Made by a program: the position numbers and the translations under genes. Below the pieces are notes generated by a model. That model made no database searches, was not told the DNA's origin, and saw only the letters and a program-made list of their open reading frames with translations. A stretch of DNA of 64,000 nucleotides from Holothuria scabra. Lineage: Eukaryota; Echinodermata; Holothuroidea; Aspidochirotida; Holothuriidae. Positions 1 to 12,816 of the stretch are shown here, in pieces (position 1 is the first letter of the stretch; the number at the start of each line of letters is the position of its first letter). Where the stretch lies: contig CM074187.1 of assembly GCA_037179385.1 (NCBI GenBank), forward strand, positions 17,770,108-17,834,107, in the 5' to 3' direction.

Positions 1-3000
1 ACCAACAGAAAACTGAAAAAGTTATCACAAAAGTTGACATCATTTTTCAAGCACTTGTTTATTTTTCTTATGTAAATATATTCAACACTTTTACACATTT
101 TAAGATTGCCTTGTGAGCGATATACTAACCCATTTAATTAATGTACCACCTTTTTAGTGTAATTTTTCGGTTGTAACGTAGGATTTTATGATATTTTTTA
201 CAAGTTTGAGATAAAACCTATACTATATTTTATGTTTTTAGCATTTGAAAACTACATCAGAAGTCAAGTATTCATTCCTTCATATTATCTCCACCGAGAA
301 AGTCTGCCTTCCCAACAGTGGTGGAGTTAAGATTTTATAAGTGGAAACTTAAATAACTAAATGAAAAAAGTAAATGTCGAGGGGGGGGAGGAAGAGTGGG
401 GAGAGGTCAAAAATGACATTTCCCAGGCTTATAGGGGAAGCTAAGCAGTCGCTATGTGATCAGAAAATTACCAGATAAAATTTATCACTATGATGATGAA
501 ATGGTCAAGCATATTTCAGGGGAAAACTACAAAACGGAATTGAAAATCTGCTTATAGTTTTGTTCTCTTAAGATTTTTGGCTAAATTCAAAATATATTGA
601 AAAATTCTGTGACTGCCAGAACTCCCGACTATATATAATTTTACTTTTGAAAAAGTGTAACATTACAAGGTGTGTTTAAACGAATTTTCAAGCAGACTTA
701 TGGGAAGACATTCTCACACTGCATCATTAAGTAGCGAAAAACAAATTACCCGATTTTCCTAATCATTGCCCGTATTTGGCTCTAGAGCATGATAGATGGC
801 AAACTTTTAAGTTCCTGAACACCCTCCTGTCTGTACGTTGAATTAATTTGGCAATTCCAAACGTCCCAGCATTTTTAAACCTATTTGACCATTTCGGGCA
901 ATTTTTGCAAGACTAAAGTATGAAGTGGGGATGAAGAGAACCTTTTTTTACATTCTATCCAAATGGATCTTTGTTATTTTCCATGAAAATTTTACTCTAC
1001 ATATAGCGTTTCTGTTTCTCGGCGAAGATTTGAAGCTATTAGAATTATCGGCCATTTCGGATATTGTGTTGCACATGATTTAAAAATAGGCTTAAGAATG
1101 ATTGTTTCTTTTAAGCCACAGGCTTCCCAAATGAGTCGCGATTTTTTATGTTTGACATTTCGTAATTATGTTACCCTTACTTCGTTACTTTTCCATTTTG
1201 GGGCAAATGCTTGAAAGAATTTCGATATTCGACAATTTCGGGCATTTTGTTGTGATTATCTGTGAAGTAAAAGTCACGAATAGTACCCTTCTGCGCTGCC
1301 CGAAGGTGTAGGGATTTTTTGAATCTTGAATTGGTTTTTTCATGAAAATTTTGTATGACGTTTCTATCTTTTTTCGTTGATATATTTTGAAGATTTCGAC
1401 CACATTTAGGAATTTCCTGAAAACCATCCCATTTTTTTTTTCAAAATTAAAGGGCTGTCCAATTTTTTTCCAAATTCCTGCCGGAATTTAGATTTTGTGG
1501 AAATTTAGGGCAGTCCCCCCCTGCCCCGTCTCGTGCGCCATGGGTAGGTCCATATCATCCAAGAGCTAAGTGAAGTCTGAGGTAAAGGTGGTAAGGTTAA
1601 CGTTGCGACCCTTGAGACTGCATTGACCCAACATATGGGTTTCGTTGTTGCACTGGCCAATGAATGGCAGCAATCATGGCCGTGCAGTGTGCAAATTCCT
1701 TCCAACTGTATTTGAATCAAATATTCTACCCTAAGTATGATTTTGGAACAAATTTGCGCATCCCCAAGAATTGGAAAATTCCCAATTTCAGCCACTTCAA
1801 ATCTGCTAGAAACTATTCATCCAGAAACCCGACAACTAAAAGGTCATGAGATTCCGAAGATATGATGCTTGTCACAGTCTACCTGAATTTTATTCCGAAA
1901 TTCAGAGTGGGCCAAAATTGCAGAATACCCTGCAACTGCGTGGATCTATCGCAAGTGTATCTATGTCATAGTAGCCGAGTAACCCAAATTGAATATTATC
2001 CATCGACCAGCATGAATATAAGTTTTTTGCCCAGGTCACCAGTGGGTGAGGGGCTGCTTGGGGGTGAGGGGGGTTGGGCGATTCAGTGCGAGGCTCCAGC
2101 CCCCCCCCCCCCCGTAGCTACGCCACTGGTTCCGAAACAGTTGGATATCAAATTCTGTATTATTGATAAAAAAGAAAAGTTGTATGCAATTCAAACTTAA
2201 TGCATATAATGTGGAGGTTTCTGGTGGTTGGAGGGATCACTTCTTTACGACTACGTCTCTGATTATTTAGTTGTGTTTTTATTGCCTTTAACAGTGATTT
2301 TCCTCATTGCTTCAATGTTTTTCATTCCTCTAGTAAAGTTTCTAGGTAGTGTGCAATGAATGTCAATGAAAATCGCGACGATTGGGGTATATTTTGGAGC
2401 CTACATATGAATAGATACGTTGATTTCTTTTCTTCTGATTTCTTCTACAGACAGTTATATATAATACATCTACATCAATGTGTAATCCTCACATTACTTG
2501 CTAGGTCTATAAATTGGCCACCGACAGGAGCTTCTCGGAAGGAGGGCTGCACCCTGAAGCACTCTCGAGAGCAAAAGTTTCTTCACACATTTGAATTTTC
2601 GCTCTGAGAAAACGGGGGATTAGTAACAAACGCGCTTTTAATGCCTCTTCCAACCTGGCACCTTGAAGCCTCTCCACATACTTACCGTAACTGGTGCCGT
2701 ACCATTGACTTGCAGTCTATGGACTTGCCCATAAGCCCCTTATGCCTTGACAGAAATATACCTAACCTTGAGGAACATGAATCTGCGGTTGCATGGCACA
2801 TAGAACTTTTGATACCGAGACCAAATAAGTTATTAGCTCACCACGCCTCCTCCTGCAGGTATAGCGCATCTACATTAAACGAGATACAAAGGTCATGAAT
2901 AACTTCTCCTTCAGAAATTAACCCTATATGATGGTTTAAGAAACGCGTTTCCCTGGTGCCAAACGAGATAGCGTCTTTTGTAGTTATGATACCAAAGTGT

Positions 3001-4035
3001 AGTAGATAAGGTATAAGGTGATCAAAAATGGGTCACTTGTGGTATTACGTGGGTAATTTTTGGCACTGATTGGTATTCTACTTTCTAAATTGCTTTGGAG
3101 AGTCGTATGACAGCTCTTTTCTCTCTCAGTTTCAAAGAACACGATGAGCAAGTACTTGATTAATCACCGATATGTAATATTTATAACCTGATATTTCATG
3201 AAAGATACTTAAAGGGAAAAAATTGTGAAAGTTTGCTATATTGTATCAAAATAAGTTTGTGCTAATTGCTCTCTACCTTCAAAGTTGTTTTTTTTTTTAT
3301 TATGGGATGTTGTTTTTTGTTGTATTTCTAATAAAAGTAAACTATTTTCATTTGGTTTTGCAGACAAAGGGCAAAGTTGTTCATATTCCAAGGCAATTCG
3401 ACCACGTTTGGTGCAATTTCTCAATTTAATCATATTACTCTGCTCTGTTGCCGTGCCGTCTTTGAGTAACGAACAGGCCTGGCAATATGTACTTATTTTA
3501 GCTCCTCAAACTTTCAGTGATCATCATGTAAAAATTTCAAAGTTTCATACGAGCCCAAAACGTAAGCTTTAACCAGGAGGTTGTTATGTCCATGTCGAAA
3601 ACGTTTACAGGTATTTAACGCAGGAAGTCTCCTGATTTAATTTATTAATGGGCCATATAATTTTCGGTCCACCCAGCCCAGTCATTCACATGTTATTTGA
3701 CAGTACAGACTATCATATTTTGCCAACTTTACAAAAAATAAAAATAGTCAGTCGGGGGTACCTGTTTTTTCTGCTGTTTCGTGCAACACAAAAGGGGATT
3801 ACTGGGGAACAACCCAGAAAGGAAGATTATAGTTTTCTCATCACGAAATGACTTTTCCCCACGTTCAAAAAATGCGCAGTCACGAAAAAAAGGGCAAAAA
3901 CAACGCCAAAGTTTCATCTTAAATCTACTACGATCGTTTGGTCACCAGCCATCACGTATCAGGAGAGGAGGAGACTGACAAATGACAAGGCAGTAACATC
4001 CTAGTAGAAGAAACAGACGACAAAATGGCAGCCCC
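1..4035. other. Intergenic, AT-rich, no gene recognised
   Basis: Reading frames here are short and match no family I recognise. The stretch holds old repeat material: phrases such as 'cccgaaatg' and 'ttcgggcaa' (around 880-1250) recur near 18000 and 32030. Around 2030-2130 there is a G-rich then C-rich tract ending in a 'gctacgccactgg' terminus, like the end of the hAT-like element at 55686-56316 but without a matching partner end. Confidence 0.5.
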
Positions 4036-4327
4036 ATGCCAAACGCTGAACCCGGTGAAAATCCGGAGTTTTGTGCCATGCACATTGTTTCCAGAGCAAC
4101 AACCAACTTTAAAACATTCACAAAAGCATCTTAGGAAACGTTTGTTAGTTATGGGGCACAATGGACACACTTCAACTGCCCTGAAGCCGAAGTCGTCGAC
4201 AGTAGGGCTAGGAGTCTTGGTTTAGACTTCGACAACATCGAAGAATGCCTCCAGTTGTTTTCACACATATCCGTTGCAGGAAACATCGGGTACCACCGAG
4301 ATTGTTATCGGCGGTTTTGTGACAAAG
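4036..4327 (+). pseudogene. Exon-like reading frame with one in-frame stop (HxxCYxxF motif)
   Basis: From the ATG at 4036 one frame runs 97 codons to a good splice donor (G|GTAAAG at 4328). It is interrupted only by a TAG at 4132-4134. The visible pattern is FTKAS, stop, ETF...QW, then an IGYHRDCYRRFCDK end. The last part resembles the HxxCYxxF signature found in poorly characterised multi-copy invertebrate proteins with a putative zinc-binding N-terminus. The stop stands where I would expect Trp, so TGG to TAG is a likely single change; that is inference. No downstream exon was found. It is either a decayed gene copy or a chance frame. No function is assigned. Confidence 0.35.
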
Positions 4328-5178
4328 GTAAAGGTAAAACGTAAAAGCGGAAGAAATGTTCATCACAGAATCAGACTAGCGAAGATACGTACACCTATTC
4401 CTCTATAAAGTTTTTAATTTGTAAACTAATCGGCTAGCCTAATGAAAATAAACATGCTAGCCTAGCCATAGAGTGTGCAATCAAAGCATTGTGTGGCGAC
4501 CGTAGTAGTCCCACTGCACAATGGTGCAGCAATACTTGAAGTCAGTGCTCTACGCTGCCTCACAGGGTAGCTCACCTTGCCCCTATTCTCAGAATTTGAA
4601 ATTCTTCAGGTGGTTCCTGGGGTTGTCTAAATTATTAAAAGTGCACAGTGTGAATAATGGATTGGGTGACTGCTAATTCTTGAACTGAACCAACACATTT
4701 TTGCAGATTTATATGCGGTCATTAAAGAATTGAAGTCAGGCATGTTTGCTGTGCATGGGCTTCAAAACATAGGAGTGCATCATTTTACATGTGAACGTGT
4801 GTCCTTAAATTCAATCTCCTTCCTCTTTTCAATGAAGTTTGGGGTCTTATCTGTGTAGTATTAGCTCTCAATCAGTGCCTACACTAGTATGATAATGCTC
4901 CATTATACTATGTTCTGAATACTACACGGAGCAAGTGACAATGGAGGTTAGTGTGTAGGGACTGAGTGAGGACTAGTGTAGTATATGCTACATTGTGTAT
5001 TCTACTAAACTCCAGCCGTGTGGTGGTGATGTAAGTTGATATACTGACTAACCATCATCAAAATCAGTGATGCTTGTAATTATACTTTTCTCTGATGACT
5101 AGGAACATTTGTGATTATCATTGCTCGACGTCCACATTGAGATTGCTGTTTTCTCTGTTTCGAGATTTCAAATAGATA

Positions 5179-5270
5179 ATTTTTGTCTGGGTGGCTGAAC
5201 TTTTTGTCCGGGTGGCACATTTTTTGTCCGTGGGCTAAGAAACCTCTGCAGATTTTGTCCGGGTCGGTCA
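5179..5270 (+). repeat. Short tandem repeat, TTTTGTCCGGGTGG-type
   Basis: Four imperfect copies of a unit of about 21 bases built on tttttgtccgggtgg lie at roughly 5180, 5199, 5220 and 5252. No gene covers them. Confidence 0.6.
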
Positions 5271-6143
5271 CCCTAACAAAACATCTAGTAGAGAACACTG
5301 TCATTATGCCTTTTTAATATCCCTTTCCTGTTGTAGCTGCTGAATTGTAACCGGGGTGGAAATATACTAACGCCTATCTTGTGCATTTGGTAGGAGCCTA
5401 AACAGCAACTCTCTTGTCAGAGTGTGTGACTGCGGGCAGAAATCTTGAATATAAAGACTTATGGGATGTATTCATATTCCTTGGTACCTGTAAGATCATT
5501 CTTTCCGTTACTTTCCACCAAATAGGTGTACTAGGCCACTTTTATTTGGGAGGGGTAGAGCCCTTTTAGGCTTTTGCACAAAATTTTAATCACCCATGCC
5601 TGAAAAATGCAACTGTTTTGTCTGAAAATAGTAATTTCCCAGCAGGAACAGGACTGCAGCCCCCAGCCCCCACCCCCTCCGCCCTATACGCCTATGTTTT
5701 CAACGGTGCTAGTATTGGATTCTACTTTGACCCACTAACCTGAAACTAGGACATCTCGTTTGAATGTGAATTTTAGTAGTTTTGAGCTTCCCTTCAAAAC
5801 TGCAGGAAAAACAGTACGTAAGTATTGTGCATTTGAGTTGGGGGAGGGGAAAGATGTTAAAACAAAGGTTGGTCAACTGTGGTTTCTATTAAAGTTCTTT
5901 TTGTTTTAGTAAGAGACTAACATTACCATTTTCCTAGCAACAAGCCATGGTTTGTGGGAAGGGGGGGGGGGGCTCGTGCTCATATATACTTATTGTACAC
6001 ACAGGTAGACCCCATAATTTCCATTATTGCCTCAAGATAAGAAAGCACTGTTTTCTTTGATTGATAGTTGAAAGAAAGCGAGAAGTATTTGTTGAGTTCC
6101 TTTCCGTGCCTATAACCTTTAAATCTAAACCTTCCTTCTAGAA

Positions 6144-6814
6144 GAAAAAAGTGTTTTAACAGAATGTAGCCCAACCCTTCCATGTAAAAATCTTTGGTGA
6201 ATTAAAAATGAAAAGTTCCCTGTGTAACTGTAAACCCATCAGAGCATAAATATATTCCAATTTTCCTCTGCAAAGTTGTCATTCTGTAAAATTAGCACTG
6301 CCTTGCATGAGAACCACTGATTCTATGTCAGTTTGCAAATTCGGGGAGGGGTTCTGGGCCCTAACCCCCTTGAAACCTTTACAGTAACACGCCTTACCAG
6401 TAGCAAAAATAAAAAGTTTACCCATATTAGTGAACATATTTTAATGAAATTATCATATTTGCACCCCAATTACTGCAAAGAAAAGAAAAAAGTGTTTTAA
6501 CAGAATGTAGCCCAACCCTTCCATGTAAAAATCTTTGGTGAATTACAAAATGAAAAGTTCCCTGTGTAACTGTAAACCCATCAGAGCATAAAAATATTCC
6601 AATTTTCCTCTGCAAAGTTGTCATTCTGTAAAATTAGCACTGCCTTGCATTAGAACCCCTGATTCTATGTCAGTTTGCAAATTCGGGGAGGGGTTCTGGG
6701 CCCTAACCCCCTTGAACTCTTTACAGTAACACCCCTTACCAGCAGCAAAAATAAAAAGTTTACCCATATTAGTGAACATATTTTAATGAAATTATCATAT
6801 TTGCACCCCAATTA
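6144..6814 (+). repeat. Tandem duplication, 341-bp period
   Basis: The block starting with 'aaaaaagtgttttaacag' at 6144 recurs from about 6485. The anchor 'gtgttttaac' is at 6151 and 6492, a period of 341 bases. The copies share the G/C-rich 'ggggaggggttctgggccc' segment and differ at only a few positions, so the duplication is recent. Both copies break at the 'ccccaattac' edge. No coding content is recognised. Confidence 0.85.
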
Positions 6815-8247
6815 CTTGAGGTGTCTAGTTGTATGTTATACACAAATGTTGGCAGGGCGCTTCTCACAGGACCCCTCTCCAAGACACCTTAGGTTTTGCA
6901 TGTCCCGAGGAAACCAACTTAAAATCTAAAAAGAAAATAAATGTGCAAATGCCAGAACAAAGACTTGACAAAATATTTCACAGTTCTCACATAAGATTCT
7001 TTTTTACACACCAGTTTTGCAAAGGAGAGGGGGTCTGACCCCAGGAGACCATTGACCAACAGGCATAGTTCTACTGAATTCGTTTAAACCCTTATGTAGT
7101 GGTTCCATGGACCTGCCAGGTAAAGGTCAGAATGAAAACATAGTTTACACTGGAACTATTGTGTACATTATTCTGTGTATTGTTTTAATTTGGATAGCGC
7201 CCTCCATTGATGTTTATGCCTTTTCCCTAACTTGGGGGTGGTGAGTGTTTGCAGAAATAGGTCATGTGTGAGTGAGAAAAGATTGCGAGGTACTCTGGAC
7301 CAAAATCCGCTTGTTTGTAGCTTGAATGTGTTCGTAACATATATTTTTTCTTCAGTACAGTGGTCTATGGGACTATGGCGGCCATTTTGTCTATAAAGTC
7401 AACAGTGTGCAACTTCTAAACGTGGGGAAAATCAAAATATGAAAATTTATGTTGTAAAGTACAACTGGGCGGATTTTGAGGTAATCCCCGTTTGTTTTGC
7501 ACGGAATCCCATTTTTATAGCCTTTTTTGAGGTATGCCCTACTGACTAAAACAACAACCACTAAATTATTACACTTTTACTGGTTACAGCTTTTCTTGAC
7601 TTCTCGGCCTTCATACATTTCCCTTTCTAACTTGGGATTCGCTTTGATAATCAAATCAGTTACCAGATCCTATTGTGTTCAACATTAGTGTTCAAGTTAT
7701 GCGTCTAAGTCGAACCGGTACGTGCTTCTTGCTTTCGTTTTCAATTGATAATCACATTTTGAAATGTTTTCCCATTTTGATATAAAACGGATTCTACAAC
7801 TATCATTTGACTCGGAGTGTCTGAATGAAAAAAGAAGCGTCTGAAAATAGCTTCCAAAAACTTCTCTCTTTTTTGTAGATTTTCAGAACAAACGACATGA
7901 TAAAACTTACGATTGCGTTTTGGAAACATTGTTGTAAGGATATTTCTGATTAAAAAATCTCCCCAAATGATATTTTTGTTGAAACTCGGAATAGCAATCC
8001 CATATTATTTGATCTATGTCTAGAATCATCTTGTATGAATATAACAGAAGACATCCAAAACTTTCAAATCCCTTTCAAATGAGGGTCACACCTTACCAGT
8101 GTGATTTTTAAAGAGCGTATGCGTAGCTTGCATGGAACTAATTCCACGTACTTAATCTATCAAGATTATGTATTTGGTGAAATGATCGCGATGTTATGCT
8201 GTTTCTTGAGAATTGGGACACGGTTGCTTAAATGATCATGACTCCAC

Positions 8248-8273
8248 GCAGGGAGTTGATATCAACTCCCTGC
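8248..8273. repeat. Perfect 26-bp palindrome with TTGATATCAA core
   Basis: GCAGGGAGTTGAT is followed at once by its exact reverse complement. A related palindrome with the same core lies at 11264-11294. It could be the collapsed ends of a palindromic MITE. Confidence 0.8.
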
Positions 8274-8920
8274 TCCACGTAAGCATCTTTGACATTTCAA
8301 TTGGTCTACTCTGATATCTACTTATCAATTCATCTTTTGGGAATGCATAGGCGCAAGTAGCGCGGACAGGGGGCTAGCGTTACCCACTATGATATTGCTT
8401 CGTCCGATTTTGCAACATTAAAAATGTAGTTTCTTGTCTTAATTATTTATGTAAAGGTGAAGAAATGGACGCATTATTCTTCGTATGTAGAAAGCTTTCA
8501 AGTGACCTCACAGTATTGGTTAGTCACGCCTCAGTGCAGGACAAAATGTCAACAGTGCATGTTTCAATGCAACAACCGCACACGAGTCCCTAGCTGCTTC
8601 GCAGATAGCTACACTAGATAGCGTACTACACGAATTTAGCTCATCAAGATTGACGGGGTCTTTGACATCAGTGAAATTACTCTATGGAGGTTATGCATCG
8701 ACGTCACTGCGTTTCGCATCTCTGTTTCCCATCCAGGAGTCCATTTCATGTGCTCATGATGGTGCTGTTGTCCGCGTGTTTCGGTAACACAACGACTGCA
8801 CATGGTCAGTTGCACATTACGCCAAATTGAAACGCGCTGATGTCATGTGCATATCCTCAATAGACAGATGTATAGATATGTGCCAACTGCGACAGGAGAG
8901 CGCTGTCTCAGGGGTATGAT

Positions 8921-9180
8921 TTTTCAAAATTTCCTGTTCACTCAGCGCAAACCAGTGGTGGAGCTCCGCGTAGATAGTCTACCTAGCAGAGTTTAAGTTT
9001 CACGGGTGAACATTTTTGAATCGGTCGAAATAGCGACTGCTTAGACGCCCCTATAAGCATACGAAATGATATTTTTGACTGTCAGCATTGTCAAAATTGT
9101 CCAGATTCCCTGTACGTTTCGCCCAAACTTATGGTGGTGCTCCACGTAGACAGCTTCATAGCAGAGTTTAAGTTTCAAGT
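8921..9180 (+). repeat. Two copies of a dispersed 'CTGTACGCTCCGCGCCAAC'-type block
   Basis: Copies at about 8921-9000 and 9086-9175 share ttttcaaaattt, a gcgcaaac/gcccaaac step, a (g)tggtgg(a/t)gctcc step and gtagatagtct/gtagacagctt, then 'agcagagtttaagttt'. Related copies occur at 33188-33290, 33796-33905 and 60288-60390. The 33188 copy lies inside an hAT-like element, which suggests the family's origin. Confidence 0.65.
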
Positions 9181-11263
9181 GAACATTTTTTGTCATTCAT
9201 TTGTCATCTAACACGTATTGATAGGAGCATCTATCAAATTTTTATTATAAAAAAATATAGTTGCTTCCTATAACATGGTCGCCATTTTGAAAAATAGCCA
9301 GCAGACTTACTAGCAACATATGACTCATGGCAGACCACCGTATCTGAACATCCAGGGGACTCCCAAAAGAAAACAATTTAGACCGGCAAATGCCCATTTT
9401 ATCCCCCGCCTCTGTGAGGGACTGAGAAAACACAGTCCACTGTGTGTGTGGGGGTGGACGCTTGTGTTGTCCATGCATCGCATAGTATGAAATCAAGAAT
9501 AAAGTCGGGTTACCGATTGTCGTTAGCAGTTCGGGAGATTTTTCCGGTAGAAAATGAGTTTTCCCAAGATTCGGGGAAATTTGACTGTCTCAACGGTATG
9601 AATATTTGTGACGTCATAGTTAAGATACAAAGGGCGAATCTACAAGAGACCATTAACAACTCATTAAGGCTTTCAAGCACAAATGCCGGCACAGTACACT
9701 TGTATCTCTTCATTCACTTCTAGTGCACAAAACTTACGGCTGTGCCAAGTCTATAATATAAGCTAAGGACAAAAAACGTAGAAAAATTACCGTTGCTCAA
9801 TATGTCAAAATCGACTCAGTGAACAACCAACGATGACAAAACTTTTTTATTCCTTCTCTTCCCTTGAATCGATAAAAACTGCAAGATTGTCCTGATCTCC
9901 GAAGAATGACGCCACCCAAGGCAAAAAATTCCCTGTTGCAGATTGGGTGAATAATGATTCCCCCGTAAACGATTATCTCCCGAAGTGGTTTAGGCAGCAC
10001 TCTTCGAACAAAATCATCGATGGTGAGGCATTCCCCTGTCCTAGTTTGTGTGGGGTTATTTGGAATACAGAGGACATAAACTGAAATAGGCTAAAGGATA
10101 AAGAAGGGTATATTCCGATGTACCTCATGACGTGTCGCTACATGTGCAGGGACCCAGCCGTCGGAATGGGGGACTATTCATGGACTTTAGCCGCCATATC
10201 TTTTCTTGAGTTTGGCCGAAAGGAAAAACTTATGTGGCTTTTATTACCTAAATATATTGAGCCTGTACGATAACTAGAACCCTTACTTCAGATTTGGCTC
10301 AAGTCCGTCAGTGATCCTTTATATGTTTCAAATCATGGATCCGAATTATGATCCGTTCTCAATGTGGGGTTACTCTTAGGAGATCTATATGAGTTTTTGC
10401 CGCGGATGCGGGATTCCAGAAATAAATCACTAAGAGCTGTGTTTACTATTCATGTTTAAAAGAAAGGAAGAGTCGGGGGATTGTAAATCCAAGTTATCAC
10501 AATTGTGGGGATAGGGCATATACTTCCACCTAATTCTCAGTCAATCAAATGCACACAACTCCCCATTGTACTTTGCTCCGTGTACTGGTGTTCAGGGAGT
10601 CGGTGTAATTATCACGGAGCATAGAATACTAGACACCGAGTGCCAACTTCCAATGTGTAACACTGACGAGAATTTTTTGTTGAACGTTGATATAAACTTT
10701 GTTATCAGAAGTGATTTCATTTCATTCGGTTTTTCACAATATATTATAGGGATTTACACAATAAACAGAAATAGATATAGAACATTTTGTATGCGAAGGG
10801 AAGCATTCAAAAATCCAGGTGGCTTGTCAAGTAGGATGTTCCCAAGAAAAAACAGTGAAAAGAAAGGAATGAAGATGTTAAAAGAGAGTACATAAAGACA
10901 GCTGATTTCAAAACGAACAACTGTCCACCTTCAATCTTGAAGCGGCTAATTGAGTTGGTTCGTGAAATCCAACATATTTTTCCAAACCTGTTAAGTTTTC
11001 TTCACAAACCAATGACAAATGGTCAAACTTAGACAACCCCCATATCCTACATACAAATAACTGTTTAATGAGTGAGTAATTAACGGCTCACTTCGGTTTT
11101 CAAAAATTCGTGACCATACACTTTTTCAAATTGTGCACAAAACCGTTACAAGTCCAGACACAACAACATTCAAAGTTTTAACCTTTTCCGTAACTATTGA
11201 ATATGAACATTGACATACATGCTAGCTGTAAGCATTGTCATGTAGTAGTGACCCTTTAACACT

Positions 11264-11294
11264 CTCATTGAGGGATTGATATCAACTCAATGAG
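11264..11294. repeat. Imperfect palindrome with TTGATATCAA core
   Basis: CTCATTGAG...ATTGAT is followed by ATCAACTCAATGAG. It shares its centre with the palindrome at 8248-8273. Confidence 0.65.
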
Positions 11295-11508
11295 CCTCTT
11301 TAAACACCTATCCGATTCTAACGACCCCGATCCTTCCCCGTTTAAAGCGTATGCGGTTGCCCACTAAGTGGTCAAAGCCTGCGACCCATAGCGACCTTCT
11401 GTTACATCGAGAAGTCCAATAATCGCAACAGTTCGCGAGCTCTTGCGGTGAGTTTTCATTCCTTAACCAAGACCAGCTCTTCTCCCTGCATTCTTCCCTG
11501 TAACCAGC

Positions 11509-11514
<6 letters not shown>

Positions 11515-11580
<66 letters not shown>
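11515..11580. repeat. (TA)n array bordered by GGTCGAA
   Basis: About 65 bases of alternating TA run directly into 'ggtcgaaaacaggtag'. On the minus strand this reads TTCGACC followed by (TA)n, a border seen at several arrays in this window. Confidence 0.95.
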
Positions 11581-11583
<3 letters not shown>

Positions 11584-11627
11584 TCGAAAACAGGTAGGAA
11601 AAAGTGCTTAAAAGTTTGCGGGAAACT

Positions 11628-11663
11628 CCACGACGTTTCGGGTATAAACCCTTCATCAGGTGG
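11628..11663 (-). ncRNA. Hammerhead ribozyme motif (Penelope-like type), minus copy
   Basis: Read on the minus strand, the order is CCAC, CTGATGA, a stem-loop GGGT-TTAT-ACCC, GAAAC, GTC, GTGG. CTGATGA and GAAAC are the two invariant hammerhead core boxes; GGGT/ACCC forms stem II; CCAC/GTGG can form stem I; GTC precedes the expected cleavage site. Stem III is reduced to the self-complementary ACGT, a form known to need dimers. That arrangement is established for Penelope-like elements. Cleavage has not been shown here. Confidence 0.75.
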
Positions 11664-11671
11664 CTTATTTA

Positions 11672-11705
<34 letters not shown>

Positions 11706-11933
11706 CGGAGCTAGTTTTTGTCTCCTGTTTTCCCTTTTTTAAGAACATGTTCGATATTTACGTGCATTTTTTCATCCAGGACGCTCTTTTTCTTTTTTTT
11801 GATTTGTGTTTCATCCTTCGCACTCATGTTTTCTGACAGTCACTTTCGTCCGGTTCTGTTTTTACAGCGATCGCTTCGGATTTCATGTTTGTCGTGTCCA
11901 ATTGTTACTGTTGGTTGTTCAGTTTGGTTTTTG

Positions 11934-11969
11934 CCACCTGATGAAGGGTTTATACCCGAAACGTCGTGG
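11934..11969 (+). ncRNA. Hammerhead ribozyme motif (Penelope-like type), plus copy
   Basis: CTGATGA is at 11938-11944, stem II GGGT/ACCC follows with a TTAT loop, GAAAC is at 11958-11962 and GTC at 11963-11965. Flanking CCAC (11934-11937) and GTGG (11966-11969) pair as stem I. It is the inverted partner of the copy at 11628-11663, with no core difference, so both could be active in their own orientation. Confidence 0.8.
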
Positions 11970-12047
11970 AGTTTTCCGCAAACTTTTAAGCACTTTTTAC
12001 TACCTGTTTTCGACCTACACATTTCAACAGTGCTCCGCAGCATTTCG

Positions 12048-12515
<468 letters not shown>

Positions 12516-12598
12516 TATATATATATATATATATATATATACGAAACATATATACGAAACAGTTCTGTAAAGCTATGTTGTAAGAACTTATTACAACC

Positions 12599-12629
<31 letters not shown>
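12516..12629. repeat. Two short (TA)n arrays around a 60-bp duplicate
   Basis: (TA)n at 12516-12541 and 12602-12629 enclose a second copy of the preceding 'acgaaacagttctgtaaagc...ttattacaacct' segment, giving a local tandem duplication of end plus array. Confidence 0.85.
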
Positions 12630-12633
<4 letters not shown>

Positions 12634-12766
12634 GTTGTAATAAGTCCTTACAACATAGCTTTACAGAACTGTTTCGTAAGGGCCAATAATGATGTCAACA
12701 ACGTTGAATACGTATGTGTTCGCTGCTTTTGAACGTGTCCGTTTTTAAGCACGTGTTCGTTCCGTG

Positions 12767-12770
<4 letters not shown>
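12628..12770 (-). mobile_element. Retroelement end copy, minus orientation
   Basis: 12628-12770 is the reverse complement of about 12374-12516 with very few differences ('aaggttgtaataag', 'gtttcgtaagggcc', 'aacacatacgtattc' read in the opposite sense). Together they make an inverted repeat around two short (TA)n arrays. Confidence 0.75.

Positions 12771-12808
<38 letters not shown>
12768..12808. repeat. (TA)n array, left flank of MITE copy A
   Basis: About 40 bases of TA directly precede the TIR element at 12817. Confidence 0.9.
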
Positions 12809-12815
<7 letters not shown>

Positions 12816-12816
12816 A

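Larger units (their letters stand above)
6830..11257. other. Intergenic repeat-rich DNA, no gene recognised
   Basis: The longest open frame (10566-10895, 109 codons) matches no family I know and has no splice or promoter support. The stretch contains two copies of a dispersed block (8921-9180) and a perfect palindrome (8248-8273), listed separately. Confidence 0.45.
11581..12020. repeat. Inverted repeat of about 85-bp arms, each holding a hammerhead motif
   Basis: 11581-11667 is nearly the exact reverse complement of 11932-12020. The inner segment is about 265 bases and includes a poly-T run at 11679-11705. Both outer ends are at or near (TA)n. The shared arm reads, from inside to outside, hammerhead core, then 'gcaaacttttaagcac', then 'ctgttttcgacc'. 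Penelope-like retroelements are known to carry hammerhead ribozymes in their terminal repeats, so these are probably two head-to-head termini of such an element. Confidence 0.85.

Noticed and set aside
2011..2130. Possible hAT-like element ending in gctacgccactgg
   Set aside because: The right end matches, but no matching left TIR or 8-bp target copy was found, so only a lone end can be claimed.
5090..5100. CTGATGA near 5093 as another hammerhead
   Set aside because: No stem II and no GAAAC follow. The same was found for CTGATGA at 37316, 37396 and 59095.
10566..10895. 109-codon open frame
   Set aside because: No known motif, no splice or poly(A) context, AT-rich composition like its surroundings.
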